In this document: piece by piece, positions 9,827 through 18,305 of the stretch
Numbering within the stretch: the first letter of the stretch is position 1
Layout of the letters: the number at the start of each line of letters is the position of its first letter
Source: Prado023 sp963818445
Lineage (GTDB): Bacteria; Actinomycetota; Actinomycetes; S36-B12; CAIYMF01
NCBI GenBank assembly: GCA_963818445.1
Contig: CAWFSG010000019.1
Location: 124,001-188,000, forward strand
Direction of reading: 5' to 3'
Length of the DNA: 64,000 bases
Translations under genes and position numbers: made by a program
Notes under the pieces: generated by a model
The model's database searches: none
What the model was told of the DNA's origin: nothing
The model's input: the letters and a program-made list of their open reading frames with translations, nothing else

Positions 9827-10276
9827 ATGACGGGCAAGCGCATGGCGGTCGTGATGGCCGTGCTGCTGGGGGCCTACCTCCTCTTCACCGCCTCCCGGGC
9901 GATCGACTTCATCCAGGCCGGTGGCATCGCGCCGGTCATGCTCGGAGTGGCGATCCTCGGGTTCCCGGTGATCGGTCTCTGGGTGCTGTGGCGTGAGTGG
10001 CAGTTCGGCAGGGCGACTGAGGCGCTGGGCCACGAGCTGGCCGCCCGTGGGGCGCTGCCGGTCGACGACCTGCCCCGGCGGCCCTCTGGCCGGCCCGTGC
10101 GGGAGGCCGCCGACGCCCACTTCGCCGAGGTGCGCACCCGGGTGGAGGCTGACCCCGACTCCTGGGAGCGATGGTTCGAGCTCTCGACCGCCTACGACGC
10201 GGCGGGTGACCGCAAGCGTGCCCGCAAGTCGATGCGTCAGGCGATCGCGCTGCACGACGGCGCCCCGACGGCCTGA
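9827..10276 (+). CDS. small membrane protein with TPR-like C-terminus
   Basis: This 149-residue protein begins 12 bp after dapB and is probably co-transcribed. It has two predicted membrane segments (about residues 5-22 and 33-55), then a soluble region ending with a single TPR-like helix pair (DSWERWFELSTAYDAAGDRKRARKSMRQAIALHDG). Similar short proteins follow dapB in other actinomycetes as far as I recall. No enzyme motif is visible and the function is unknown. Confidence 0.75.
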   Translation: MTGKRMAVVMAVLLGAYLLFTASRAIDFIQAGGIAPVMLGVAILGFPVIGLWVLWREWQFGRATEALGHELAARGALPVDDLPRRPSGRPVREAADAHFAEVRTRVEADPDSWERWFELSTAYDAAGDRKRARKSMRQAIALHDGAPTA

Positions 10277-10292
10277 CGGGTTGCGGCCGACC

Positions 10293-11066
10293 TCAGCCGC
10301 GAGCGCGACGCAGGGCCGTCACGGCGGAGGCACCGTAGCCGCCGCCGAACAGTGCGGCGTGGACCAGCAACGGCCACGCCTGATGCAGGGGGACCCGCCC
10401 CCGCCATCCGGGCGCCAGCGGACGGACCTCCTCGTACCCGTGGATGATCCGATCGAGATGCGGCACGCCGAACAGGGCCAGCATCGCGAGGTCGGACTCC
10501 GGGTGGCCGCCGTGGGCGGCTGGATCGATCAGCCAGACCTCGCCGTCGGCGCCCCACAGGACGTTGCCGCTCCAGAGGTCGCCGTGCACGCGCGCCGGGG
10601 GAGCCAGCGGCCCGACGTCGATGTCGCCGGCCAGGAGGTCGGCGACGAACCGGTCGACCTCCGCCACCTGTGCCGCGTCCAGCCCGCCGCGGTCGTGGGC
10701 CATCCGGGCCGTGGCGGCGACCCGGTCGATCGCCCAGAACTCCCTGAACGTGACGCGCTCGGCGTAGGGCATGGGCAGGTCACCGATCCACCCGTCCGGA
10801 CCCGGGGCGCCCGGGGGAGGGCTGCCGTACGACGGCGCCCCAGCGCGGTGCAGTGCCGCCAGCCGACGGCCGAACTGCTCGGCCATCTCGCGCGTCGGGC
10901 GGCCCTCGGGAATGCGTTCCATCCCGAGCCGTGAGGTCCCGACCTCGACGATCACGGGCACCCGCGGCCCGCCCGGAACGCGGATCCAGTCCAGCCCCGC
11001 AGCCTCCGTCGCCAGGAACCGCACTGCGTCGACACCGGTGCGGTGCTTCCAGTGGATCCCTGCCAT
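10293..11066 (-). CDS. fructosamine/ketosamine-3-kinase family protein
   Basis: The 257-residue protein has the aminoglycoside-phosphotransferase-like fold of fructosamine kinases, which phosphorylate ketosamines on glycated proteins or amines. Key motifs are HGDLWSGNVLW (catalytic loop with Asp) and WLIDPAAHGGHPESDLAML (metal-binding Asp and the family signature). ATG at 11066 gives MAGIHWKHRTGVDAVRF. It converges on the dapB-side gene, with 16 bp between stops. The physiological substrate may be a small-molecule ketosamine. Confidence 0.85.
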   Translation of the reverse strand: MAGIHWKHRTGVDAVRFLATEAAGLDWIRVPGGPRVPVIVEVGTSRLGMERIPEGRPTREMAEQFGRRLAALHRAGAPSYGSPPPGAPGPDGWIGDLPMPYAERVTFREFWAIDRVAATARMAHDRGGLDAAQVAEVDRFVADLLAGDIDVGPLAPPARVHGDLWSGNVLWGADGEVWLIDPAAHGGHPESDLAMLALFGVPHLDRIIHGYEEVRPLAPGWRGRVPLHQAWPLLVHAALFGGGYGASAVTALRRARG

Positions 11067-11248
11067 GGAGTCATCATCCCAAGGCCCCGAGGCAGGCGGG
11101 TGGTGCGCCAGAGACGCGACCGGCGTCGGGCGCGCACGGGGAGTGGGGGCGAGGGATGGGTGACGCGAGGCAGACTTCGCGTGGTGACAGCACTCCTCGT
11201 GCTTCGATGGCGCGGCGAGTGGGCCAGGTGAGGTGGGAGGATGCTGGG

Positions 11249-12115
11249 GTGACCGGAACCGATCCCGACCCCAACCCCGAGCCGGTCGAGCCCCTCGAGT
11301 TCGACCCCATCCCCGACATCCGGCTGATCGCCTGCGACATGGACGGCACGCTGCTCGACGACGACGACGCGATCCACGACGACTTCTGGCCGCTGGTCGA
11401 TGCCCTCCACGAGCGTGGTGTCGTCTTCTGCCCAGCATCGGGCAGGCAGTACTACAACCTGCTCGAGAGGTTCGAGCCGATCGCCGACGAGGTCGTGTTC
11501 ATCGCCGAGAACGGCACGTACGTCGTCCGAGGGGGTCGCGAGCTGAGCTCGGACTGCCTGGACCGGCAGGTCGCCCGCGACCTCATCGACGTCGCCCGCG
11601 CCCTGAACGCGGGGGGTGCCGACGTCGGGGCCGTGCTCTGCGGCAAGGCCTCGGCCTACATCGAGCGCACCGACGCACCGTTCCTCGCCGAGGTCGACAA
11701 GTACTACCACCGGCTGGAGATGGTGGCCGACCTGAACACCGTCGACGACGACATCCTGAAGGTCGCGATCTACGACTTCGTCTCCTCCGAGGAGGTGTCC
11801 GCACCGGCCTACGCGCACTTCCGCGACACCCACCAGGTGGTCGTCTCCGGCCAGCACTGGCTCGACGTCATGGACCGCCACGCGAACAAGGGCAGCGGGA
11901 TCCGCCACATCCAGCAGGCCCTGGGCATCACCCGGGACCAGACCATGGTCTTCGGGGACTTCCTCAACGACCTGGAGATGATGGACGAGGCGACCTACTC
12001 GTTCGCGATGGCCAACGCCCACCCGGAGCTGGCGGCACGGGCGCGCTTCCGCGCCCCGGAGAACACGGACAACGGCGTCGTGCGCACCATCAAGAGCGTC
12101 CTGGGCATGGCGTGA
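11249..12115 (+). CDS. Cof-type HAD-superfamily phosphatase
   Basis: This is a 288-residue haloacid dehalogenase-fold hydrolase. Motif I is LIACDMDGTLLDDDDAI (nucleophile Asp), motif II falls around CPASGRQYYNL, Lys is in HANKGSGIRHI, and motif IV is MVFGDFLNDLEMMDEA. The layout with a large cap between motifs II and III marks the Cof/class IIB group, usually sugar-phosphate or flavin-precursor phosphatases. GTG at 11249 follows GGGAGG; the N-terminus before LIACDMDG is Pro/Glu rich. Its stop overlaps the GTG of the next gene by 4 bases, implying coupled translation. Confidence 0.88.
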   Translation: MTGTDPDPNPEPVEPLEFDPIPDIRLIACDMDGTLLDDDDAIHDDFWPLVDALHERGVVFCPASGRQYYNLLERFEPIADEVVFIAENGTYVVRGGRELSSDCLDRQVARDLIDVARALNAGGADVGAVLCGKASAYIERTDAPFLAEVDKYYHRLEMVADLNTVDDDILKVAIYDFVSSEEVSAPAYAHFRDTHQVVVSGQHWLDVMDRHANKGSGIRHIQQALGITRDQTMVFGDFLNDLEMMDEATYSFAMANAHPELAARARFRAPENTDNGVVRTIKSVLGMA

Positions 12116-13107
12116 CGGACATCATCAACGCGGGCTTCACCCCGGCGCCGCCCTGGCTCACCGGGAACCTGCAGACCGTGGCCGACCGGATCCGCCCCCG
12201 CCAGCACGACCTCGCGGCGGTGTCGACCGAGCAGCGACTCGTGGTCGCGATGAACGACGGGTCAGGCGACGCGCTGGCGGTGCGCATCCACCGTCCGAGG
12301 ATCGGTCCGCGCACCGACCGTCCGATGGTCCTGGTCGTCCACGGCCTCGGCGGGTCGATCGACTCCACCTACGTGCGGGCCACGGCGCTCGGCCTGCTGC
12401 GCGCGGGGTACGCCGTCGCGCGTGTCGACCTGCGCGGCGTCGGGGACTCCTCGGAGCACTGCCGGATGCTCTACCACGGGGGGCGCTCGGAGGACCTGCG
12501 CACGGTGCTGCGCGCGCTGACCGATGAGCCCGGTGCCGAGGGTGTGGCGATCGTCGGCTTCTCCCTCGGCGGGAACGTGACGCTCAAGCTGCTCGGCGAG
12601 CCACTCGACGGGCTCCCCGTTCGCGGCGGGGTCGCGGTGTCCTCCCCGATCGACCTCAGCGTGGGCAACGAGCACCTGAGCAGGCGGATGTTCGGCCTGT
12701 ACGAGAAGTTCCTGGTCAGCAAGCTGAAGTCCGACTCGGCGCACTCCGGCCTGGCCCTGACCGACGCTGAGCGCACGGCCATCGCCAAGGTCAGCACCCT
12801 CACCGAGTTCGATGACCTCATCACCGCCAAGCACAACGGGTGGCGGGACGCCGCCGAGTACTACGTCGTGAACTCGAGCGCCCAGTTCCTGCCGCGGATC
12901 ACCGTGCCGACGCTGGTGGTGCACGCCCTCGACGATCCGATGATCCCGGCCGGTCCGTACCACGCGATCGACTGGGCGCAGCTGGAGGCGGACACCCCCG
13001 TGCGGCGGGCGATCACCCGCACCGGTGGCCATGTCGGCTTCCATGAGCGCGGCGCGGAGCTGCCCTGGTACGTCGGGCGCACGGCGGCGTTCCTCGACGC
13101 GGTGTGA
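12112..13107 (+). CDS. alpha/beta-hydrolase, YheT-like
   Basis: The 331-residue protein starts (GTG) VTDIINAGFTPAPPWLTGNLQT; the PPWLTGNLQT segment is typical of the YheT/ABHD1-3 group. Active-site features are VLVVHGLGGSIDS (oxyanion loop), GFSLGGN (nucleophile elbow Ser), a catalytic Asp probably in HALDDPMIP, and the His in TGGHVGF. It is likely an esterase or lipase-like enzyme with unknown substrate. Its start overlaps the HAD gene stop. Confidence 0.88.
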   Translation: MTDIINAGFTPAPPWLTGNLQTVADRIRPRQHDLAAVSTEQRLVVAMNDGSGDALAVRIHRPRIGPRTDRPMVLVVHGLGGSIDSTYVRATALGLLRAGYAVARVDLRGVGDSSEHCRMLYHGGRSEDLRTVLRALTDEPGAEGVAIVGFSLGGNVTLKLLGEPLDGLPVRGGVAVSSPIDLSVGNEHLSRRMFGLYEKFLVSKLKSDSAHSGLALTDAERTAIAKVSTLTEFDDLITAKHNGWRDAAEYYVVNSSAQFLPRITVPTLVVHALDDPMIPAGPYHAIDWAQLEADTPVRRAITRTGGHVGFHERGAELPWYVGRTAAFLDAV

Positions 13108-13186
13108 CCCCGCCCCCCGCCCGGGCCGGGGACGGGACCGACGCGGTGGTTGGATGGCCAGAGACAGCGCCGATCAGGAGGATGCC

Positions 13187-14660
13187 GTGTCCGAGGGCTT
13201 CGCGATCACCGAATATCCCGACGTCCCGCGCGTCATCGCCGATCTGGACGCGTTGATCGCCCAGCCGATCCGTCGCCTGCGTCGCGATGCCCTGCAGGGG
13301 TACCTCGATGAGCACTTCGAGAAGCGGTGCCAGTCATCGAAGGCCATGACCGCCGAGGCAGCGGAGTACATCCCCGGCGGCGTGCAGCACAACCTGGCGT
13401 TCAACATGCCGTTCCCGCTGGTCATCACGAGGGCTGAGGGGTGCCACCTGCACGACCTCGACGGCAACGAGTACCTGGACTTCCTCCAGGCCGGCGGCCC
13501 GACCGTGCTCGGGTCCAACCCGCCGGAGGTCCTCGACCAGGTGATCGACCTGCTGCGCGCATGCGGCCCGTCGACCGGTCTGTTCCACGAGTACGAGCTG
13601 AAGCTGGCGCGCTTCATCGCCGACCGCATGCCCGCCGTGCCGATGTTCCGGATGCTCGGGTCCGGGACCGAGGGGTGCATGGCTGCGATCCGCGTCGCCC
13701 GGCTCTCCACCGGCAAGAAGAACGTCGTCAAGATGGGCGGGGCCTACCACGGGTGGTCCGACCAGCTCGCCTACGGTCTACGGATCCCCGGCACGCGCCA
13801 CCACGAGGCGCACGGCGTCCCGAAGTACGTGTTCCGGCACACCCAGGAGTTCTTCCCGGGCGACCTCGAGGCCCTCGAGCGCACCCTGATGATCAACCGG
13901 GCCCGCGGTGGGACGGCTGCCGTGCTGATCGAGCCCGTCGGCCCGGAGAGCGGCACGCGGCCTCTGCCCCGGGACTTCAACGCGGGCGTGCGGGAGCTCT
14001 GCGACAAGTACGGCGCCCTGCTGATCTTCGACGAGGTCGTGACCGGATTCCGGATCGGCATGTCCGGCGCGCAGGGCTACTTCGGGGTGGAGCCCGACCT
14101 CACCGTGTTCGGCAAGGTCGTCGCCGGAGGGTACCCCTCAGCCGGCGGCCTCGGCGGGAAGCGCGAGCATATGAAGCTGCTGGCGGCCGGGCTCGAGGCC
14201 GGCTCCAAGAAGGCCCTCGTCGGCGGGACCATGGCGGCCAACCCGCTGTCGTCAGCCGCGGGGTACTTCACCCTCGTGGAGATGGAACGGCAGCACGCCG
14301 CCGAACGGGCCGGGGCGATGGGCGACCGGCTCACCGCTGGCCTGCGCGAGTCGATCACGCGACGGGGCCTGCCGTTCGTCGCCTACAACCAAGGGTCGAT
14401 CGTGCACCTGCAGACAGTCGGCACGCTGCACTTCGCAATCGACTTCAACCGGATCTGGGAGGTCCCGGCGAAGCTCAAGGAGATCAAGGCGCGCAAGACC
14501 GTGATGGAGGAGATGGGCGCCGCCTACACCGCTGAGGGCGTGATCACCCTCGCTGGCTCGCGGCTGTACACCAGCGCCGCGCACACGGATGCGACCATCG
14601 ACCGAGGCCGTGGCCGCCTTCGACCGCGTGTTCGCGCAGGTCGAGGGAGCCCGGCAGTGA
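13187..14660 (+). CDS. class III aminotransferase, glutamate-1-semialdehyde aminomutase-like (frameshift near 3' end)
   Basis: GTG at 13187 follows AGGAGG and starts VSEGFAITEYPDVPRV. PLP features include GSGTEGCMAAIRVAR (phosphate site), GAYHGWSD, LLIFDEVVTGFRIG (ring-contacting Asp) and VFGKVVAGGYPSAGG with the Schiff-base Lys. It is an acetylornithine/GSA-type fold, but HemL itself is doubtful because the neighbours are not heme genes. About 20 residues before the end the frame shifts (near 14600): after HTDATI the other frame gives TEAVAAFDRVFAQVEGARQ and a stop at 14658-14660. The next gene starts by a GTGA overlap there. An amino-transfer reaction feeding, or fed by, the aldolase is inferred. 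Confidence 0.82.
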
Positions 14661-15649
14661 GCGAGTCCCAGGCCCGCCGTGAGCTCGTCGACGCGGGACA
14701 CCGGCTCCTTGCCGACGGTCTGGTCGCGCGCACGTGGGGAAACCTGAGCGTCCGACTCGACGAGCGGTCCATGCTCGTCACCCCCAGCGGGATCACCTAC
14801 CCGGACCTGACCGAGAAGATGATCGTGCGCGTGGACCTCAACTCCGGCGAGTGGGCAGGCTCGTACAAGCCCAGTGGCGAGCGCAAGCTGCACAGTGAGA
14901 CCTACCGACGCCGGCCCGACGTGATGTCCGGGGTGCACACCCACCAGGTGGCGGCCTCCATCTGCGCGGCCGCACGGGTGCCCGTGCCCACGCCCTTCGG
15001 GGAGGTGCCCTGCGCACCGTACGCGCTGCCCGGCACGAAGAAGATCACCGAGGGAACGGTGGGCGCCCTCGGCCAGGGACCGGCGGTGCTGATGGCCAAC
15101 CACGGGGCGTTCGCCGTCGGCGGCACGCTCGAGGAGGCCTTCGATCGGGTGACCGAGCTGGAACGGGCGTGTGCTGCGTACGTCGTCGTCAAACGCCCGC
15201 ACGAGGGCTCGCACATGCCCGCCGACCCGGACGCTCCGTGGGATCCGGCGTGCCTGCAGCCGGTCCGGCTGGCGGACGGGACCGACACGTGGCTGTCCAC
15301 CGCCCCGTTCACCCTTCGGTTCTCGACGCTGCGCCGGCCATTGCCCCCCGTGCTCGACGACCTCGCCCAGCTCACCGGTCGCCGGGTCGACACGCTTCGG
15401 TCCACTCCCAAGCGGCGCCCGCGGGCCGACGCCGTCCTCGTCCCGGGCAGGGGCGCCCTCGTGTTCGGTGCTGACCACGAGGCCGTCGCGATGGTGGTCG
15501 AGAAGGCTGCCCGCGCCTGGATCGGCGCCTCCGGACTCGGCGGCGCCAAGGCCCTGCCCATGTGGGAGGCACTGCTCATGCGGGCCGTGTACGTCCGCTC
15601 GTACTCCAAGCAGGCCGCCGCCGCCCACCCCGAGGCCCCCGCGGCCTGA
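14657..15649 (+). CDS. class II aldolase/adducin family protein with long C-terminal extension
   Basis: The start GTG overlaps the aminotransferase stop, so the two are probably translated together. The first 210 residues fit the fuculose-phosphate aldolase fold: TWGNLSVR and TPSGITY near the N-terminus, GVHTHQ with the two metal His, and a later ANHGAF with the third His. Total length is 330 residues, against about 215 for simple aldolases. The extra C-terminal region (about residues 215-330) contains VLVPGRGALVFGADHE and GALPMWE-like helices, and may be a degenerate second aldolase-like lobe. Substrate is unknown; sugar- or hydroxy-acid cleavage is typical of the family. Confidence 0.82.
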   Translation: MSESQARRELVDAGHRLLADGLVARTWGNLSVRLDERSMLVTPSGITYPDLTEKMIVRVDLNSGEWAGSYKPSGERKLHSETYRRRPDVMSGVHTHQVAASICAAARVPVPTPFGEVPCAPYALPGTKKITEGTVGALGQGPAVLMANHGAFAVGGTLEEAFDRVTELERACAAYVVVKRPHEGSHMPADPDAPWDPACLQPVRLADGTDTWLSTAPFTLRFSTLRRPLPPVLDDLAQLTGRRVDTLRSTPKRRPRADAVLVPGRGALVFGADHEAVAMVVEKAARAWIGASGLGGAKALPMWEALLMRAVYVRSYSKQAAAAHPEAPAA

Positions 15650-15698
15650 ACTCGGGTCCCAGCCACCCGCCGCCGCTGCGCGGTCCCGCGACGACCAC

Positions 15699-15820
15699 GC
15701 CCGGGGCCAAGATCACGGTTCGATCCAACATCGGGGCCGTCGAGGCGCCCGAGAGTTGGAGGAAGTGGCTCCTGCCGCCCGAGAGTTGGACGAACCTACG
15801 ATCTTGGCGCGGCCCCGGGC
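15699..15820. repeat. nested inverted and direct repeats in the aldolase-downstream spacer
   Basis: The outer arms are GCCCGGGGCCAAGATC (15699-15714) and its reverse complement at 15800-15820, with a 5-base bulge. Inside lie two copies of CGCCCGAGAGTTGGA, 15746-15760 and 15776-15790, exactly 30 bp apart. It could be a long RNA hairpin ending the aldolase transcript, a regulator site, or a small mobile-repeat remnant. Confidence 0.55.
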
Positions 15821-15856
15821 CTCCGACGATCGGCAGCGGACCGGTCGTCCGGCAGT

Positions 15857-15862
15857 TATCGT
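15857..15862 (+). promoter_or_regulatory. putative leaderless -10 for the Gly-rich membrane protein
   Basis: TATCGT ends 7 bases before the ATG at 15870. Confidence 0.5.
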
Positions 15863-15869
15863 GGTGGGT

Positions 15870-16715
15870 ATGGATTGGATTCTCATCGCGCTGGTGCTCT
15901 TCGGAGTCTTCATGTTCATGCAGTCGCGCCAGAAGCAGGCCGCGGTTGGGGGATCCCGGCAGAACAAGGAGTTGGCAGACCGCCGCTGGCAGGCGGTGCG
16001 GCGGGTAGCCGAGGAGGACGTCACACAGCTCGGTCACCAGATCGCCGAGACCCCCGTGCCGCAGTCCCTGGAGCCCGAGGCAGCGCGCGACTTCGAGGAC
16101 GCGCTGAACGCCTACGAGCGCGCCAAGGAGACGTTGGAGGCGTCCGCGCACCCCGATGACCTCCAGTGGGTCTCGAAGTCCCTCGATGATGGCCGCTTCG
16201 CGCTGGCCACGCTGGATGCCCGACGTGAGGGCCGGGCGCTGCCCAGCAGGCGTCCGCCGTGCTTCTTCGACCAGCGGCACGGCCTTTCAGTTGCTGATGC
16301 CCAATGGGCACCGGAGGGCGGGGCGCTGCGCGACGTCCCGGTCTGTGCTGCGTGTGACGCCCGGATCAAGGATGGCCTGGATCCGCAGGCGCGACTCGTC
16401 CCGACGGCTTCGGGCGACCGGCCCTACTACGACGCCGGCCCCGAGTACGCGCCGTGGGCGCGCGGCTGGTACGCCGGCTCCGGTGCCTACATGATGAGCA
16501 ACGTGCTCATGGGCACCATGCTCTTCAACGCGCTCTACCTGCCCCCCGGATACGACTACTTCGGTGGGAGTGGTGGCGGGGATGCCGGTGGCGACGGTGG
16601 AGACGGCGGGGATGCCGGAGGAGATGCCGGCGGCGACTTCGGCGGGGGCGACGCGGGTGGCGGGTTCGACGGCGGAGGGTTCGACGGCGGGGGCTTCGAC
16701 TTCGGCGGGTTCTGA
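15870..16715 (+). CDS. single-pass membrane protein with Gly/Asp/Phe-rich C-terminal tail
   Basis: The 281-residue protein starts MDWILIALVLFGVFMFMQSRQK: an N-terminal membrane anchor. A helical region of about 90 residues follows (LEPEAARDFEDALNAYERAKE), then CFFDQRHG and VCAACDARIKDGLDPQ, where two Cys are placed as in a small metal-binding knuckle. A YYDAGPEYAPWARGWY segment and about 50 residues of GGGDAGGD/GGGFDGGGFD repeats end it. Similar tails occur in TPM/YgcG-like and other actinobacterial membrane proteins. I do not recognise a function. Confidence 0.75.
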   Translation: MDWILIALVLFGVFMFMQSRQKQAAVGGSRQNKELADRRWQAVRRVAEEDVTQLGHQIAETPVPQSLEPEAARDFEDALNAYERAKETLEASAHPDDLQWVSKSLDDGRFALATLDARREGRALPSRRPPCFFDQRHGLSVADAQWAPEGGALRDVPVCAACDARIKDGLDPQARLVPTASGDRPYYDAGPEYAPWARGWYAGSGAYMMSNVLMGTMLFNALYLPPGYDYFGGSGGGDAGGDGGDGGDAGGDAGGDFGGGDAGGGFDGGGFDGGGFDFGGF

Positions 16716-16787
16716 GCCCAGACCCCCGGATGGCAGGCGCCGGTCCCTGAGCGCATGATCGCCGCTGGCGGGGGGCCACCGGGATTC

Positions 16788-18032
16788 TCAGCGAACGGGC
16801 TCCGGCGTCCGTGACGCCTTCGGCGTGAGCACGTCCGGCTCGGGCATCCGCCAGGCGATCACCACGGCAAGCGCCAGCAGCCCGATGGCAGCCACCAGCG
16901 CGCGGGTGAAGGACCCGTCGGGAGTCCGCAGCGCGGACATCACGTACACGAACACCACCGAGCCCTGGCCGAACAGCTGCATCAGCCCGTTCGACGTGCC
17001 CTCCGGGGTCGGACGGGTCACCTCGGCCGCGTACTGGAACCCGATCGGCAGCGCCGACACGAGGAAGAAGCCGAGCACGAACCCCGAGACGAGCAGCACC
17101 GGAAGGGAACCCGCCACCATGACGCCCAGCAACCCCGGGATCGCCCCGGCGAAGGCCAGGACGAGGAAGCGCCGACGCCGAGCCTGTCGGTCGGACAGGG
17201 CGGGCAGGACCACGGCCCCGATCAGCCCACCGAGGAGCAGGACGGCGCCCAGGGTTCCCGCGTCAGCGGGGGAGAACCCGCGGGGGCGCAGGATCGCCTC
17301 CACCCACGTGGTCAGCCCGTTGAACACGCCGAGGCCGACGAACGCGATGGCCAGCACGGACCAGAACGCCGGGACCCGCAGCGCGTGGGAAAGGCCGTCG
17401 AGAACCAGGGCGCGCTCCTCCTGCCCCGGTGGGCAGGCCGGAGTCGGCGGGTGCTCGCGCGCCAGCCCGAGGAACAGCACAGCGCTGAGCGCCGCGACGA
17501 TCCCGTACCAGAACTGGATCTGCCCGATCGGCATGGACTCGACCAGGACCGGGCCGAGCACCATCCCCGCGGCCGTGCCCACCAGGTTGCCGACGGTCAC
17601 CACACCGACTGCCGTCGCCCGCTGTCCCGGCGCGAACCAGCGCGCGGGCATCTTGGTCCACGCGTTGAGCAGCAGGGGCTGGGCGGCGGCGATCCCGACA
17701 GTGGCCGCCATCGCCATCGCGTAGTTCGCACCAGCCAGGCCGCGCAGGATCCCGCAGGCTCCCATGACCACCGCCCCGAGCCCGGTGGCGACCCGGAAGC
17801 CCCGCGTGTCGATCAGCCAGGCGGCGGGCAGCGAGAGCGGGATGAACGCGAGCATGAAGACCATCGCGAAGGCCCCGATGGCCGTGTCACTGACCCCGTA
17901 GTACTCAGCCGCCGGACCGGTGATGGGCGCATACCCGATCCACAGCGTCTGGATCGTGACGTTGACCAGGGTGAAGACGGCCAGCACCACCCAGCGGTAC
18001 GGGTACACGCGATAGGTGGGCGCGGCGGGCAT
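16788..18032 (-). CDS. major facilitator superfamily transporter
   Basis: The 414-residue protein has about twelve hydrophobic segments. It begins with YPYRWVVLAVFTLVNVTIQTL; the loop after TM2 reads WLIDTRGFRVATG, an MFS signature-A variant. The order resembles the FLVCR/SLC49-type branch (early WIGYAPI, later GNLVGTAAGMVLGP), but the substrate cannot be called from sequence. ATG at 18032 has no strong Shine-Dalgarno. It is transcribed away from the small membrane peptide at 18156. Confidence 0.85.
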   Translation of the reverse strand: MPAAPTYRVYPYRWVVLAVFTLVNVTIQTLWIGYAPITGPAAEYYGVSDTAIGAFAMVFMLAFIPLSLPAAWLIDTRGFRVATGLGAVVMGACGILRGLAGANYAMAMAATVGIAAAQPLLLNAWTKMPARWFAPGQRATAVGVVTVGNLVGTAAGMVLGPVLVESMPIGQIQFWYGIVAALSAVLFLGLAREHPPTPACPPGQEERALVLDGLSHALRVPAFWSVLAIAFVGLGVFNGLTTWVEAILRPRGFSPADAGTLGAVLLLGGLIGAVVLPALSDRQARRRRFLVLAFAGAIPGLLGVMVAGSLPVLLVSGFVLGFFLVSALPIGFQYAAEVTRPTPEGTSNGLMQLFGQGSVVFVYVMSALRTPDGSFTRALVAAIGLLALAVVIAWRMPEPDVLTPKASRTPEPVR

Positions 18033-18155
18033 GGGGCGAGTCTGCCACCGCGGTCCTCCCGAACCAGCGACCTCCCGCGCGGCGCCGGCGACACCTCAAC
18101 CCGTGCGACCGCCGGGTCTCGCGGAAGTCCCCAACGGTGGGGGATGATGTGGTCC

Positions 18156-18236
18156 ATGGATCCCAAGACAATGAAGATCGTCGCGCTCGTGCTCATCGTC
18201 TGCTTGGTCGGGATGGTGTTCATCGGATTCCTGTAG
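18156..18236 (+). CDS. 26-residue single-span membrane peptide
   Basis: ATG at 18156 opens a 26-codon frame beginning MDPKTMKIVALVLIVCLVGM and ending in a stop at 18234. It has a short charged head followed by one hydrophobic segment of about 18 residues, a credible micro-protein. A T/GATG-rich -10-like sequence lies 5-7 bases upstream, and a perfect terminator hairpin follows 17 bp after the stop, so the transcript would carry this peptide alone. Function is unknown. Confidence 0.6.
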   Translation: MDPKTMKIVALVLIVCLVGMVFIGFL

Positions 18237-18253
18237 AGGGCACCTGCGAACAA

Positions 18254-18290
18254 CGATGTGGCCGGCCCCCAAGGGGAGCCGGCCACATCG
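18254..18290. terminator. bidirectional hairpin between the small peptide and gap
   Basis: The arm CGATGTGGCCGGC pairs perfectly with GCCGGCCACATCG around a C/G-rich loop. It sits between a plus-strand ORF and the 3' end of the minus-strand gap gene. Confidence 0.85.
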
Positions 18291-18305
18291 TGTTGTGCGG
18301 GTCGG

